Part shown: in pieces, positions 45,630-54,205 of the stretch
How positions within the stretch are numbered: the stretch's first letter is position 1
How the letters are laid out: each line of letters begins with the position of its first letter
DNA from: Nitrosococcus watsonii C-113
GTDB lineage: Bacteria > Pseudomonadota > Gammaproteobacteria > Nitrosococcales > Nitrosococcaceae
DNA: 64,000 nucleotides
Assembly (NCBI RefSeq): GCF_000143085.1
Contig: NC_014315.1
Span: 3,068,001 to 3,132,000 of the forward strand
Direction of reading: 5' to 3'
Notes under the pieces: model-generated
What the model was told of the DNA's origin: nothing
Seen by the model: only the letters and a program-made list of their open reading frames with translations
The model's database searches: none
Program-made: the position numbers and the translations under genes

Positions 45630-48172
45630 TAGTCGATGAATTGCTGCGGGTTGCGCAGGAAGTCTTGTAGACTGCGGCTCTGCCTGAGTATCTGGACAAT
45701 GCTCTTTCGGGTGAGCTGGGTCTTGTCCTGCAAGTCGGTAATGATGTCGGGCAATTCGATATCATTCTCGTGGATTGTCGTGTAGCCGGATGCACTGGTT
45801 TCCTGAACCCCTACGCCACCTTTGCCGATTGCGATATCGGCCTTTCGGAATTGAGCACGAGTCTTGGTAATCGGCGGACAGTTCCTGATTGCAACAGCAC
45901 AATCGTTCAGGAGTTTGAGGTTGTCGAACTCTACGCGGTAAGTCGTCTTGTACTTGATCCGTTCCCAAAGTAGGCGGAAGTCATCGGACTCAAGAACCGC
46001 TTCCCGCGTTCGAATTATCTTCCGGTCATCGGCGTTCTTGATATCCAGCTTGCCTGCCAGCTTGCGCAGAACCCCCTGAATGTCCGAAGCAATAATGTCC
46101 GCCTGTTCCTCTCCGTGATCCTTGACAAGCTCCTGCTTGATGCCTTCCGGCAGTTCAAAGTTACCGTCTTTCAATACTGCGCGGAGACTGTCCTGCACCT
46201 TGCCCTTGGCATCCACAAATTGCTGATCCTTGAGAAACTGCCAAATCTTCTCTGACTGCTCTACACCCAAGGGCGCAACCTCACCTTGATCGTTAAGGGT
46301 TTGGATGGTTGCGAATTGGTGCGGCTCAACAATGCCAAAGCGAATACCCGTGTCCTGCTCGATCTCTTTTTGCAGGTTCTCGGCAAACTTCTCGTAGTTC
46401 TCCGTCGCAATCACAGTCAGCGTATTGACGTCGTTACCGCGAAGTCTTTCACCGCTCTGGTTGACGCAGAGACGCAGACCACGGCCAAGTGTCTGGCGGC
46501 GTTCCCTCTCGCTGCCCATGTCACGAAGCGTGCAAATCTGGAATACGTTCGGATTGTCCCAACCTTCCTTCAGGGCAGAGTGAGAGAAGATGAACTTCAG
46601 CTTGGTATCGAAGCTCAGCAGCTTCTCCTTCTCCTTCTCCTTCTCCTTCATAATCAGATTGTACGCTCGCTCGGCATTGTCGCGGTTTGCCTGATTATTC
46701 TCGGCGGTCTCTACGGATCGACCCTTCTTGTCGATGGAGAAATAGCCGTTGTGAACTTCGTCCGCCTCAGCCTCCAGATCAATCTCCTTGAACAGGCTTT
46801 GGTACTCCGCTGACTTGGCCAGCTTACGGTATTCTTCCTCAAACATCCGAGCGTACTTGCCCTTCACTGCGTTACCGTCTTCGTCGTACTGGCGGTAGTG
46901 CTCGACGCTATCAATAAAGAACAGACTCAGCACCTTGATCGGCTTCTTGTTCGCAGCGAACATCAGCTCCTTATCGAAGTGCTCTTTGATTGTGCGCCGG
47001 ATCATCAAACGCTTGATCTGGTCGGAATCAACACCACCAATGGCATCGCCCGGCCTCAGTAGTTGATCGAACCCGTCACCTTTCACTTCGATGGATTCGT
47101 TGTCTTTGCCGCAGGTAATGGTGCCGATCTGCATATTCTCGTAGATGGATCGACCTGTGATTTGCTCCAGATCGTCGCCGTCCTCTACAGTTAGGAACTC
47201 TCGCCGGACATTCTTTCCACGCTGTACGTCCACTTCGACCCTGGCCGTGATTGATCCTTTCCGACTATGGGTAGAGTCCAACCGGATATAGGGCTTGTTG
47301 TGGCCACTGTCGATCTGGAGCGAGGCCACCTCAATCTGCTTAACCAGGCCGCGCTCATAAGCATCTACGGCATCCAAACGGAATGTCATGTGATGCTTGT
47401 CAACATGGGTAGCGGAATAACGCAGGGTACACAGCGGATTCATCGCTGTGAGCGCTGCTTTCCCAGCCCCTTTCAAGCCGCCGTCAACGCTTTGCGGCTC
47501 ATCGACGATAATGATCGGGTTTGTGGCGCGAACGAGGTCAATCGGCTTCTCACCGCCTGTGTTCTCGTTCTCCTTATAGAGATTGTTGACATCCTTCTTG
47601 TTGATCGCGCCGACCGTCGTGACCATGATCTGGATATTGCTACTGGTCGCAAAGTTACGAACCTGTCCGAGCTTTGAAGAATCGTAGAGAAAGTATTCGT
47701 AGCCCTTGGCCTTTGGGTACAAGCCCTCAAAATGCTCCTGCGTGATTTGTAGCGTTTTGTATGTACCTTCTTTGATTGCAACGGACGGCACGACAATTAC
47801 AAATTTGGTGAAACCGTAGTTCTTGTTTAACTCGAAGATCGTGCGCAAATACACATACGTTTTGCCCGTTCCGGTCTCCATTTCAACGGTAAAGTCACCA
47901 CTGGCCAGCTTCTTGGTAGGTCGCAGGCCATTCTGGAGCTGCACCTTGCGCAAGTTCTCTTCAATTTCCTCATCCACCAACACCAGCCTGTTGCCGATAC
48001 CGAGTGAGGTATCAACTTGCCCTGGACCGGTTTCAATCCAATCTACCGTTACATTCTTAGGCGATATCACAGTGAATTCGGAACGGGAGATTTCCTGCCC
48101 CTTAAACAGACTAACAACCGAGTCTATCGCGGCTTTTTGGTAATCTAGATCGTCTTCGAAATGGAGCTTCAT
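45575..48172 (-). CDS. res: Type III restriction endonuclease Res, helicase part (nuclease domain split off)
   Basis: Type III Res is an SF2 helicase/nuclease that works with Mod. The 865 codons hold Walker A in METGTGKTYVYL (about 97), motif II IVDEPQSV, motif III-like SATHVD, and HSALKEGWDNPNVFQICTLRD with RRQTLGRGLRL (motifs V and VI). The frame ends at 45575 with an abnormal tail (TSMPRRFLSRKS) where the family continues into the nuclease domain, which is found in the overlapping frame at 45180-45629. The start ATG overlaps the stop of the abi gene (ATGA). Helicase motifs look intact. Confidence 0.92.
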   Translation of the reverse strand: MKLHFEDDLDYQKAAIDSVVSLFKGQEISRSEFTVISPKNVTVDWIETGPGQVDTSLGIGNRLVLVDEEIEENLRKVQLQNGLRPTKKLASGDFTVEMETGTGKTYVYLRTIFELNKNYGFTKFVIVVPSVAIKEGTYKTLQITQEHFEGLYPKAKGYEYFLYDSSKLGQVRNFATSSNIQIMVTTVGAINKKDVNNLYKENENTGGEKPIDLVRATNPIIIVDEPQSVDGGLKGAGKAALTAMNPLCTLRYSATHVDKHHMTFRLDAVDAYERGLVKQIEVASLQIDSGHNKPYIRLDSTHSRKGSITARVEVDVQRGKNVRREFLTVEDGDDLEQITGRSIYENMQIGTITCGKDNESIEVKGDGFDQLLRPGDAIGGVDSDQIKRLMIRRTIKEHFDKELMFAANKKPIKVLSLFFIDSVEHYRQYDEDGNAVKGKYARMFEEEYRKLAKSAEYQSLFKEIDLEAEADEVHNGYFSIDKKGRSVETAENNQANRDNAERAYNLIMKEKEKEKEKLLSFDTKLKFIFSHSALKEGWDNPNVFQICTLRDMGSERERRQTLGRGLRLCVNQSGERLRGNDVNTLTVIATENYEKFAENLQKEIEQDTGIRFGIVEPHQFATIQTLNDQGEVAPLGVEQSEKIWQFLKDQQFVDAKGKVQDSLRAVLKDGNFELPEGIKQELVKDHGEEQADIIASDIQGVLRKLAGKLDIKNADDRKIIRTREAVLESDDFRLLWERIKYKTTYRVEFDNLKLLNDCAVAIRNCPPITKTRAQFRKADIAIGKGGVGVQETSASGYTTIHENDIELPDIITDLQDKTQLTRKSIVQILRQSRSLQDFLRNPQQFIDYCAEAITSMPRRFLSRKS

Positions 48173-49104
48173 GGAGCTTCATCCTGCTTGTCGAACTGAT
48201 CGCCCCATACTGGGTGCTGTTTCCAGTTGTCAGGCATTCCCATTGCCGCACACCATCGGGCATTGAGGGCAATAGGTACAATTAATTCATTACATTGCCG
48301 AGTCCAGCTATGGGTATTATTTATTGTTTTAAGCAGGAACTTCAGCATTAACAGGATATAAAAAACCCTGTCATTTCTAGGGGTGATTGGTGGATTCCAC
48401 TCGGGTGCTTTTGACTTCTCTGGGCGAATAGAAAGCTCTCTATTCCATAAACGGCTATGGTGAGCACACACATTGCGGATATACGTCAATGTATGGAGCC
48501 AGTCTCCCAGGCGCTTATGGTGAATGCCTAGCTGATCGGAGATCACTTTTTTGTCCTTGTGATTGAGTCCTCTGTAGCAAAGCGAAAGACTCCCTAGGGT
48601 CATGATTTCGGTCGTCATCCAAATGGGCAAAGTTGGGAATTCGGTATATTTATTCTTATAGTGAGTAATAAACGCATCGTTGGAACGCTGCGCCTCCTTC
48701 TCCAGCTTTGCCAACCACTCTTCATGCCTAAACCCAGTATGAAAATTCCCAGGATCAGCGTGGCCAAATGCTCCATAGGTATGGCCGATATGATATGTGA
48801 TTAATGTTCGTAGATGGACTTCTATACGCTCAATGGCAGCCATAACCAGCAATCGAAGTTCCCGATCAAATTCATACAGCGCCACTACATCTTCAAAACG
48901 TGTACCTTCGATAAATTCACTGCTGATATTTCCCCGCCCATCCCTCACGCGAAATGGATGCCAATAGGCGCTTAGGCGGTAATAGCTAATAGCGCTTAGC
49001 TGCGATAACGCATACGCTGAGTTATTAATGACCAGCCCTCGTTCTCGCATCAACGCCAGCTGATCGTTAAAGGTAAGGGCAGGTTTCTGGTAGGTCTCAG
49101 GCAT
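48169..49104 (-). CDS. Abi-family (AbiD/AbiF-like, HEPN) protein embedded in the type III R-M operon
   Basis: Abi_2-type proteins are abortive-infection factors, believed to be HEPN RNases that stop cell growth on phage attack. The 311-residue protein begins with MPETYQKPALTFNDQLALMR and has SYYRLSAYWHPF and FDRELRLLVMAAIERIEV typical of AbiD/F. The HEPN motif R-x4-H is seen in TYIRNVCAHHSRLWNR (about residue 225). The start at 49104 has GGAGGT five bases upstream; the frame extends to 49152. It ends by overlapping the res start, so it is coupled to res, and mod lies 225 bases upstream on the same strand. Confidence 0.87.
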   Translation of the reverse strand: MPETYQKPALTFNDQLALMRERGLVINNSAYALSQLSAISYYRLSAYWHPFRVRDGRGNISSEFIEGTRFEDVVALYEFDRELRLLVMAAIERIEVHLRTLITYHIGHTYGAFGHADPGNFHTGFRHEEWLAKLEKEAQRSNDAFITHYKNKYTEFPTLPIWMTTEIMTLGSLSLCYRGLNHKDKKVISDQLGIHHKRLGDWLHTLTYIRNVCAHHSRLWNRELSIRPEKSKAPEWNPPITPRNDRVFYILLMLKFLLKTINNTHSWTRQCNELIVPIALNARWCAAMGMPDNWKQHPVWGDQFDKQDEAP

Positions 49105-49329
49105 TGAGCACCTCCAGATGGCGGGCATAAAAAAGCCACCAAGGTTGCGCATTGTTAAGAGGCGTGGCGGCTGTGTTAAGTAAATTATAGACGAAACCAG
49201 CAGACAAGTCCAGATAACCGGTCGGCTGACGATCTACCCTTATGATTTTTAAAAAATTCTTAAAAACCATTCAAAACTGCATCGATTCAGAGAGCACCGC
49301 TACTTTCGGAGCATTCTGTGGCCGCATGC

Positions 49330-51270
49330 TTACAAGCTGCGCACATGGTTTATGCCATTCTGCTCCAGAATGGCGGCCATGTTGGTTTTTGAAACATCAT
49401 CGCTAAAGGCACTGTCTCGGAAGAAAATGTGGGTATCCGAACTAGGCGCAAGCTCCCGATGCCATTCGACGATGCCTTGACTGATCACTTCGACTTGATC
49501 TTTGGTGATCGACTCATCAAGACAAGCAAACAGGACGCCGTAGCCGATGCTGTAGATTGTCTTGCCATTTAGGTCTCGGGATTCAATAGGAACAGCGAGA
49601 TCAACACCTCGTTTTAGTAACAATTCGTAGAGGACATCCTGTTCAGTTCGATCTTGAACGAGGAGTTCCTGATGCGTAAACAAGCTTTCCTCGATGTCGG
49701 AATGGTCAGGATTCCATACATTGATATTAGATTTTCCGAGTTTGAAAAACTTCACTCCAAGATCACCAGAAAATTCAGGGGAGTTATCTCTGATACTTTT
49801 TGCCGCTAAACGTATTCGCTCGATGGCAAGCTTAGAAATAGCTCTAAATCCCGCCTTAAACGCTTCACTACCTTCATCTATTAGCTCAGGCAGCTGTACG
49901 CTAATGAATCGGCGGCTTCCATTATCTTTACTGTTCTCAGCCATCATGGCATGAGCAGAACTACCAGATCCCGAAAAAAAATCTAGCACAATCATATCTT
50001 TGTCTTGACATATGGCGATCGCATCGCCAATAACATCGAGCGATTTTGGAGACTGGAAGAGTTTAGATTTTGTACCGAATAGGTCATTAAAAGCTTTTTG
50101 TCCTTTCTCGGTATGATGCCTTTTTTCTGACCAAATCGACTTAAGCTGTTTAGTGGGGAGTTCGCCATCATCAGAAGCATAGCCTTTCCTATATATTTTC
50201 CATCTTGAACTAACTTTTTTGGCAACAAGCTCAGAAAGCTGCTTTCTAGCCTTCTCCTTCCCCCATGTCCAGCACCCCTCAAACCCATCATCCCAAACTG
50301 GCAGCACGGCGGTGGAGCTTCTGAAGTCTTCTAGCTCAATGCAGCCTTCCTCATCAACATAGAACGGATAGTAAAGATTCGGCCTGTTGAACTTCCCGAA
50401 CTCTCGATGTGTGTTACGAAGTTCGAGCTCGCGGTACACACCGCGTTCATCCTGAAATGGATAATCCTTCGCAATTTCATCTTTGGATTTGGGAGCGTTA
50501 AGCTGGCCTTTATCGAGTACGCTTTTCGTATAAATTAGTAAGTATTCATGACAGGATGCCAAATACTTATCTTGAGATCGCCCCTTTGGGTTACAAAGTA
50601 CAATAACTTTTCCAGCGAAACACTCTTCACCGAAAATATCATTACACAACAACTTAAGGTTAGCGATTTCATTATCATCTATAGAAATGAAAATAACGCC
50701 ATCATGTGTCAGCAAATTTCTGGCCAGTTTCAGTCTCGGCAGCATCATATTCAGCCAATTTGTATGCTTGCGACCAGTTGACTCGGAGTTAGAGGAAAGC
50801 TTCATTCCCTCATCATCAACTTGCCCTGTGTACTTGAGGTAGGTATCCAGATTTTCCTGAAACTTATCGGGATAAATAAATTCTTTTCCGGTGTTATACG
50901 GCGGGTCGATATAGATCATCTTGACCTTGTTGGCGTAGCTCTTCTGAAGCAGCTTGAGGACTTCCAGATTGTCGCCCTCAATAAACAGATTCTTGGTCGT
51001 ATCCCAATCTACACTTTCTTCTGGACAAGGCAGCAACGTCCCTGTGGATGGTGTAAGTGCGATCTGGCGAGCCTTTTTCTTACCATGCCAATTGAGGCCA
51101 TACTTTTCTTCACCTTCGTCCAACACCTTGGCATCATCGAGCAGTTGACGAAGCACATCAAAATTGACACCGCTCTCTCTGAAAGCCTCGGGGAACAGCT
51201 CTTTTAATCGTTCAATATTCTCTGAAACGATATCGGCGCTTTCGCCTTCTTCTGGTTGTATTTTTTTCAT
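49330..51270 (-). CDS. mod: Type III DNA modification methyltransferase Mod
   Basis: Mod methylates adenine N6 in its target and provides sequence recognition for Res. The 646-residue beta-class enzyme has the catalytic DPPYNTG motif (YIDPPYNTGKEFIYPD, about 120) before the SAM-binding LDFFSGSGSSAHAMM (about 425), with the target-recognition region between. The ATG at 51270 (MKKIQPEEGESADIV) is preferred to the upstream start at 51306, which lies in a repeat. No simple-sequence repeat that would cause phase variation was seen. Confidence 0.93.
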   Translation of the reverse strand: MKKIQPEEGESADIVSENIERLKELFPEAFRESGVNFDVLRQLLDDAKVLDEGEEKYGLNWHGKKKARQIALTPSTGTLLPCPEESVDWDTTKNLFIEGDNLEVLKLLQKSYANKVKMIYIDPPYNTGKEFIYPDKFQENLDTYLKYTGQVDDEGMKLSSNSESTGRKHTNWLNMMLPRLKLARNLLTHDGVIFISIDDNEIANLKLLCNDIFGEECFAGKVIVLCNPKGRSQDKYLASCHEYLLIYTKSVLDKGQLNAPKSKDEIAKDYPFQDERGVYRELELRNTHREFGKFNRPNLYYPFYVDEEGCIELEDFRSSTAVLPVWDDGFEGCWTWGKEKARKQLSELVAKKVSSRWKIYRKGYASDDGELPTKQLKSIWSEKRHHTEKGQKAFNDLFGTKSKLFQSPKSLDVIGDAIAICQDKDMIVLDFFSGSGSSAHAMMAENSKDNGSRRFISVQLPELIDEGSEAFKAGFRAISKLAIERIRLAAKSIRDNSPEFSGDLGVKFFKLGKSNINVWNPDHSDIEESLFTHQELLVQDRTEQDVLYELLLKRGVDLAVPIESRDLNGKTIYSIGYGVLFACLDESITKDQVEVISQGIVEWHRELAPSSDTHIFFRDSAFSDDVSKTNMAAILEQNGINHVRSL

Positions 51271-51283
51271 ATTTTTCTCTTTA

Positions 51284-51353
51284 ACCACGGAACACACGGA
51301 ATACACTGAAAAAACATGTTATCCCTTCCGTGTTATCTGTGTATTCCGTGGTT
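51284..51353. repeat. Inverted copies of the GxxExxY-associated repeat
   Basis: One copy (51284-51309, AACCACGGAACACACGGA...) and an opposite copy (51326-51353, ...GTGTATTCCGTGGTT) form an imperfect palindrome between mod and the GxxExxY gene. The second copy ends at the stop codon of that gene. A third copy lies at 51726-51754. Confidence 0.85.
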
Positions 51354-51758
51354 TACATAACAATTCGTTCAATTTCAACTTTGGGATAGTGCCCAAAATT
51401 TACCAGCAACCCTAAACGCATGCCAGTTGCTTTTAGGTAATTATGAAGCTGCGCCCTGTGCTCGCCAGCGATGCATTTCACCGCTTTAATTTCAACAATA
51501 ATTTTCCCATAGCAAACAAAATCCGGTTGATAGGCTTGATCCAGCGCTTGACCTTTATATTGAATCTGTAAATTGGCCTGAGCAACGAAAGGGACCGCTT
51601 TCAACCTGAATTCTCTGCCCAAACATTCCTGATACACCGCTTCCAGAAAGCCGCAGCCCATTTCCCTATAGACTTCGAATATAGCACCACGGATAGTATA
51701 ACTTTCTTTCTCGTAAATAATTTCTTTCCGTGTCTTCAGTGTAATTCCGTGGTTCCAT
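51353..51758 (-). pseudogene. GxxExxY-family protein gene, probably frameshifted near its start
   Basis: The family is named for GxxExxY and has a PD-(D/E)xK-like core of unknown function. Here G-C-G-FLEAVY, YQPDFVCYGKIIVEIKAV and the HRAQLHNYLKATGMRLGLLVNFG end are all clear from 51661 on. Upstream codons in the same frame also match (YEKESYTIRGAIFEVYREM), but no ATG opens that frame. The proper ATG at 51758, with AAGGAAGG before it and EPRNYTEDTE after it, is one base out of frame; an extra A in the run near 51722-51725 would explain this. Translation from a rarer start codon is the alternative. Confidence 0.75.
51726..51754. repeat. GxxExxY-associated repeat, upstream copy
   Basis: TTCCGTGTCTTCAGTGTAAT and CCGTGGTT, the same orientation as the copy at 51326-51353. 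It covers the first codons of the GxxExxY gene, so the gene is bracketed by two direct copies. Confidence 0.8.
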
Positions 51759-52093
51759 CAAAGCCCTTCCTTAACCTCGGCTATTCTGTCGTTAATTTCT
51801 TTTACCTTGGTATTCAGCGACCTGTTTGAAGGTCATGATTCCCTTGTTCACTACTTTATCTTTACCACACCTAAGCGATCGGCGAGAAAATAAGGGAAAA
51901 GTGGAGAAACGACGACCACAAAACTCTTTAAGCCCTGGTCGAAGCTTATCCGGCCATCCCTCCAATGATAAAGCTAAAGAAATGCCATCTATTAAAGAAG
52001 CCGAATTAAATGAGGTAGATAAGAAACTATTGTGGGGACGGCAGTTTTTAAATCGTTACGCCACACGATAAAATCACCCCTGGTGTGAATGTC
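51759..52093 (-). other. Gap with a possible decayed gene on the minus strand
   Basis: Minus-strand frames near 51775-51900 read like coding sequence in two frames: GKDKVVNKGIMTFKQVAEYQ, then RSLNTKVKEINDRIAEVKEG ending in TGA just before the GxxExxY start. This could be the frameshifted tail of a lost gene. A plus-strand frame of 81 codons over the same bases has no family features. Nothing else was recognised. Confidence 0.3.
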
Positions 52094-53137
52094 TCATACC
52101 GCATGCAGTAAACCCTCTGCCGGGATTGATTCGCTCTCCAACGCCGCCAATAAGCGCTGCCAAATGGCATCTTCCCCCTGCTCCGGTAGGGACGGGCTGA
52201 ATATCCGCAGCACATTCTCTCCCGTCCAATTATACAACTCCAGGCAGGCCGGTGTATCCTTACCCTCTGACTTACGCACCAACCAAGCACTGGCAATTCC
52301 CGTCCTTTGTACGTAAAGGGTAAAATCGGTATCCAGGGCCGTAAGCCAGAGTCCGGTAGACTCCACCTGTTTGATGGTTCCCTCGTGAATTTGCATTGCA
52401 CCCCCATTATCCACCTGGAATATTACAGGCAGCTCGGTTTCCCATAATACTTCCATAAAGGCTCGCAAATCGGTTAAGGTCACAGGGGTAGCAAGGTCGC
52501 GTCCCGCCAGCCGCAAGCCTTGAATCCGGCTCACTCCAAAAGATCTAAAAAGCGCGGGTAGATCTCGGAGATCTTGAAGTTCTCGCCATGCCTCCCGAAG
52601 CCAAGTGACATCAATCGCTTCATCGGCGCGGGGGAGCAGTCGCGGCACGGGCGCCACTGCTTGGCGGGGTCTCTGATCAGCGCTGCGATAACAGTTCACT
52701 AGGTTTTCATAAGCCTTCCGGTCGCTCTCGGTCGTGAGATGAATCTTATGTACGCTGGCGCCATCCCGATCAAAAAACTGCAAGCTATGACGGACCCCAT
52801 CGTCCCATAGTTCTCGGGCGGCAAAGCCATAGTGCCAGTGATTGAGAAACAAGCGCAGATCGATACCCCCTCCTTGTATCCGCCCCAGGGAATCAAATAA
52901 TCTAATGGCCTGATACTGGCCGGTCTGCTCGTGTACCGCATGGCGGTTACCTGTCACGGCCCTCACTTTGCCTAACTGGGGTAATTCCTTAAGGAGATCC
53001 CGCAGGCCACATAAACGAGTGACCATGTCCCCACAAGAAGCCGCCAGCGTCTCAGCTTCACTAACTTTCCTAGGAATAATGCTTTGCAAGCAAGCCTTGG
53101 ACTTTGCTTGATCATGCGGCCATTGCGTCCTCAGCAT
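52094..53137 (-). CDS. HemS/ChuS-family haem-handling protein
   Basis: A 347-residue protein of the HemS/ChuS/HmuS family, which degrade or carry haem in the cytoplasm after uptake. The two-fold repeated layout is visible: VRAVTGNRHAVHEQTGQY...RLFLNHWHYGFA in the first half and MQIHEGTIKQVESTG...LYVQRTGIASAWLVRK in the second. NRHAVHEQTGQY (about 62-73) holds a candidate haem-binding histidine. Fur-box-like sites lie just upstream, so iron control is likely. It diverges from a membrane protein gene. Confidence 0.87.
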   Translation of the reverse strand: MLRTQWPHDQAKSKACLQSIIPRKVSEAETLAASCGDMVTRLCGLRDLLKELPQLGKVRAVTGNRHAVHEQTGQYQAIRLFDSLGRIQGGGIDLRLFLNHWHYGFAARELWDDGVRHSLQFFDRDGASVHKIHLTTESDRKAYENLVNCYRSADQRPRQAVAPVPRLLPRADEAIDVTWLREAWRELQDLRDLPALFRSFGVSRIQGLRLAGRDLATPVTLTDLRAFMEVLWETELPVIFQVDNGGAMQIHEGTIKQVESTGLWLTALDTDFTLYVQRTGIASAWLVRKSEGKDTPACLELYNWTGENVLRIFSPSLPEQGEDAIWQRLLAALESESIPAEGLLHAV

Positions 53138-53174
53138 CTCAGGCTTACCTCCCTTTAGAGAATTATTGTCATAT

Positions 53175-53193
53175 AAATATGATAATCATTCTC
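53175..53193. promoter_or_regulatory. Fur box upstream of the HemS-like gene
   Basis: AAATATGATAATCATTCTC matches 15 of 19 bases of the Fur consensus GATAATGATAATCATTATC, with the central TGATAATCATT exact. It lies about 40 bases before the HemS-like start codon. Confidence 0.8.
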
Positions 53194-53226
53194 ATTTGAG
53201 AGATCAATAAATATCTATTAAGTTAA

Positions 53227-53250
53227 AATAATGATAACGATTTGCATTTA
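53227..53250. promoter_or_regulatory. Second Fur-box-like site, on the side of the membrane protein gene
   Basis: AATAATGATAACGATTTGCA contains NATNAT-type repeats (GATAAC-G-ATTTGC core) as in many Fur targets. It lies about 120 bases before the plus-strand gene at 53370. The match is weaker than that of the first site. Confidence 0.6.
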
Positions 53251-53369
53251 TTCTCAAATTGACTAGGATCCCTAAGTAAGCGGTAAAATAAAGGCCAAAA
53301 TGTTGCAGTAGGCCCACTGCGCGCACAAGAAAAGGCCAGCAATCTAAATTCAATCGAAGGAATACTACC

Positions 53370-54014
53370 ATGCGCTTTTTCGTTAATGGGGAACAACGCC
53401 GCAATACTTTGTTAAATACCATTATCCTGCTATTTCTGGGCTATATTGCCCTGCTCTGGGTAAGCAATGGATTAATGTATTTTCACAAGATGGGACTAAC
53501 GCCCAGCTCCGTCACAAACTATTACCTGGGCTCGGAAGCCGACTTCACCCAACCCATTAGCTACCAAAGCCTGCTGGAAGTTTCCCACTTCCATCTTTTT
53601 TCCATGGGTATTCTGGTGCTTACCCTGGCCCATCTTATGCTGTTTACGGAGCTGTCCACCACGCTCAAGGTCTGGCTATCCGGCCTGACTTTCTTTGCGG
53701 CAGTCGCCAACGAAGCTGGGGGCTGGCTGGTGCGCTTTGTCCATCCGGCATTCGCTTATTTCAAAATTGGTACTTTTTTGCTATTAGAAGCCAGCCTGGC
53801 TGCTCTGCTCATCTTCGTGAGCGCCTCACTCCTCCAAGCAAGACGCCGTTCCCGCGCCAGCCAGCCTGCTCCAAAACGGAGAGAGGATTATGCGCCCCAG
53901 ATGCAAATGTCTGCCCAGCATGAAAATAACCAAGCGGGCAGATCCGCCTTTGATAGCCATGCTGGTAGTCCCCCGCTACATGGAGCCTCTCGCCCATTCA
54001 TAAAGGAAAATTAA
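53370..54014 (+). CDS. Unknown four-helix membrane protein, probably Fur-regulated
   Basis: A 214-residue protein with about four membrane segments (LLNTIILLFLGYIALLWVSN; LFSMGILVLTLAHLMLF; LKVWLSGLTFFAAVANEAGG; IGTFLLLEASLAALLIFVSA) and a hydrophilic tail from about 155. Histidines sit at segment ends (YFHKMG, EVSHFHLFSMG, LAHLM), so it might bind haem or metal. It diverges from the HemS-like gene across two Fur-box-like sites, which suggests a role in iron or haem handling. No family was recognised. Confidence 0.8.
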   Translation: MRFFVNGEQRRNTLLNTIILLFLGYIALLWVSNGLMYFHKMGLTPSSVTNYYLGSEADFTQPISYQSLLEVSHFHLFSMGILVLTLAHLMLFTELSTTLKVWLSGLTFFAAVANEAGGWLVRFVHPAFAYFKIGTFLLLEASLAALLIFVSASLLQARRRSRASQPAPKRREDYAPQMQMSAQHENNQAGRSAFDSHAGSPPLHGASRPFIKEN

Positions 54015-54205
54015 GAGTGCTCGGAAAATATAGTGGTAACCCGTCCTCAGAACGACAATAAGCTCACCGGCAGAGGTTTTGAGAAGAGAGGGTGGAAAGC
54101 TGGAGGGGCAAATCATACCACAAAAGCGTAAATCAAATCTTTTTCAAGGAGAAAAGCAGGTTTGGGGAATCCCTCTTCCCTCACTCTATACCACCCCTAA
54201 TTTAT

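Noticed and set aside
51826-52071. 81-codon plus-strand frame
   Set aside because: No ribosome site and no family features; the opposite strand looks more like decayed coding sequence.
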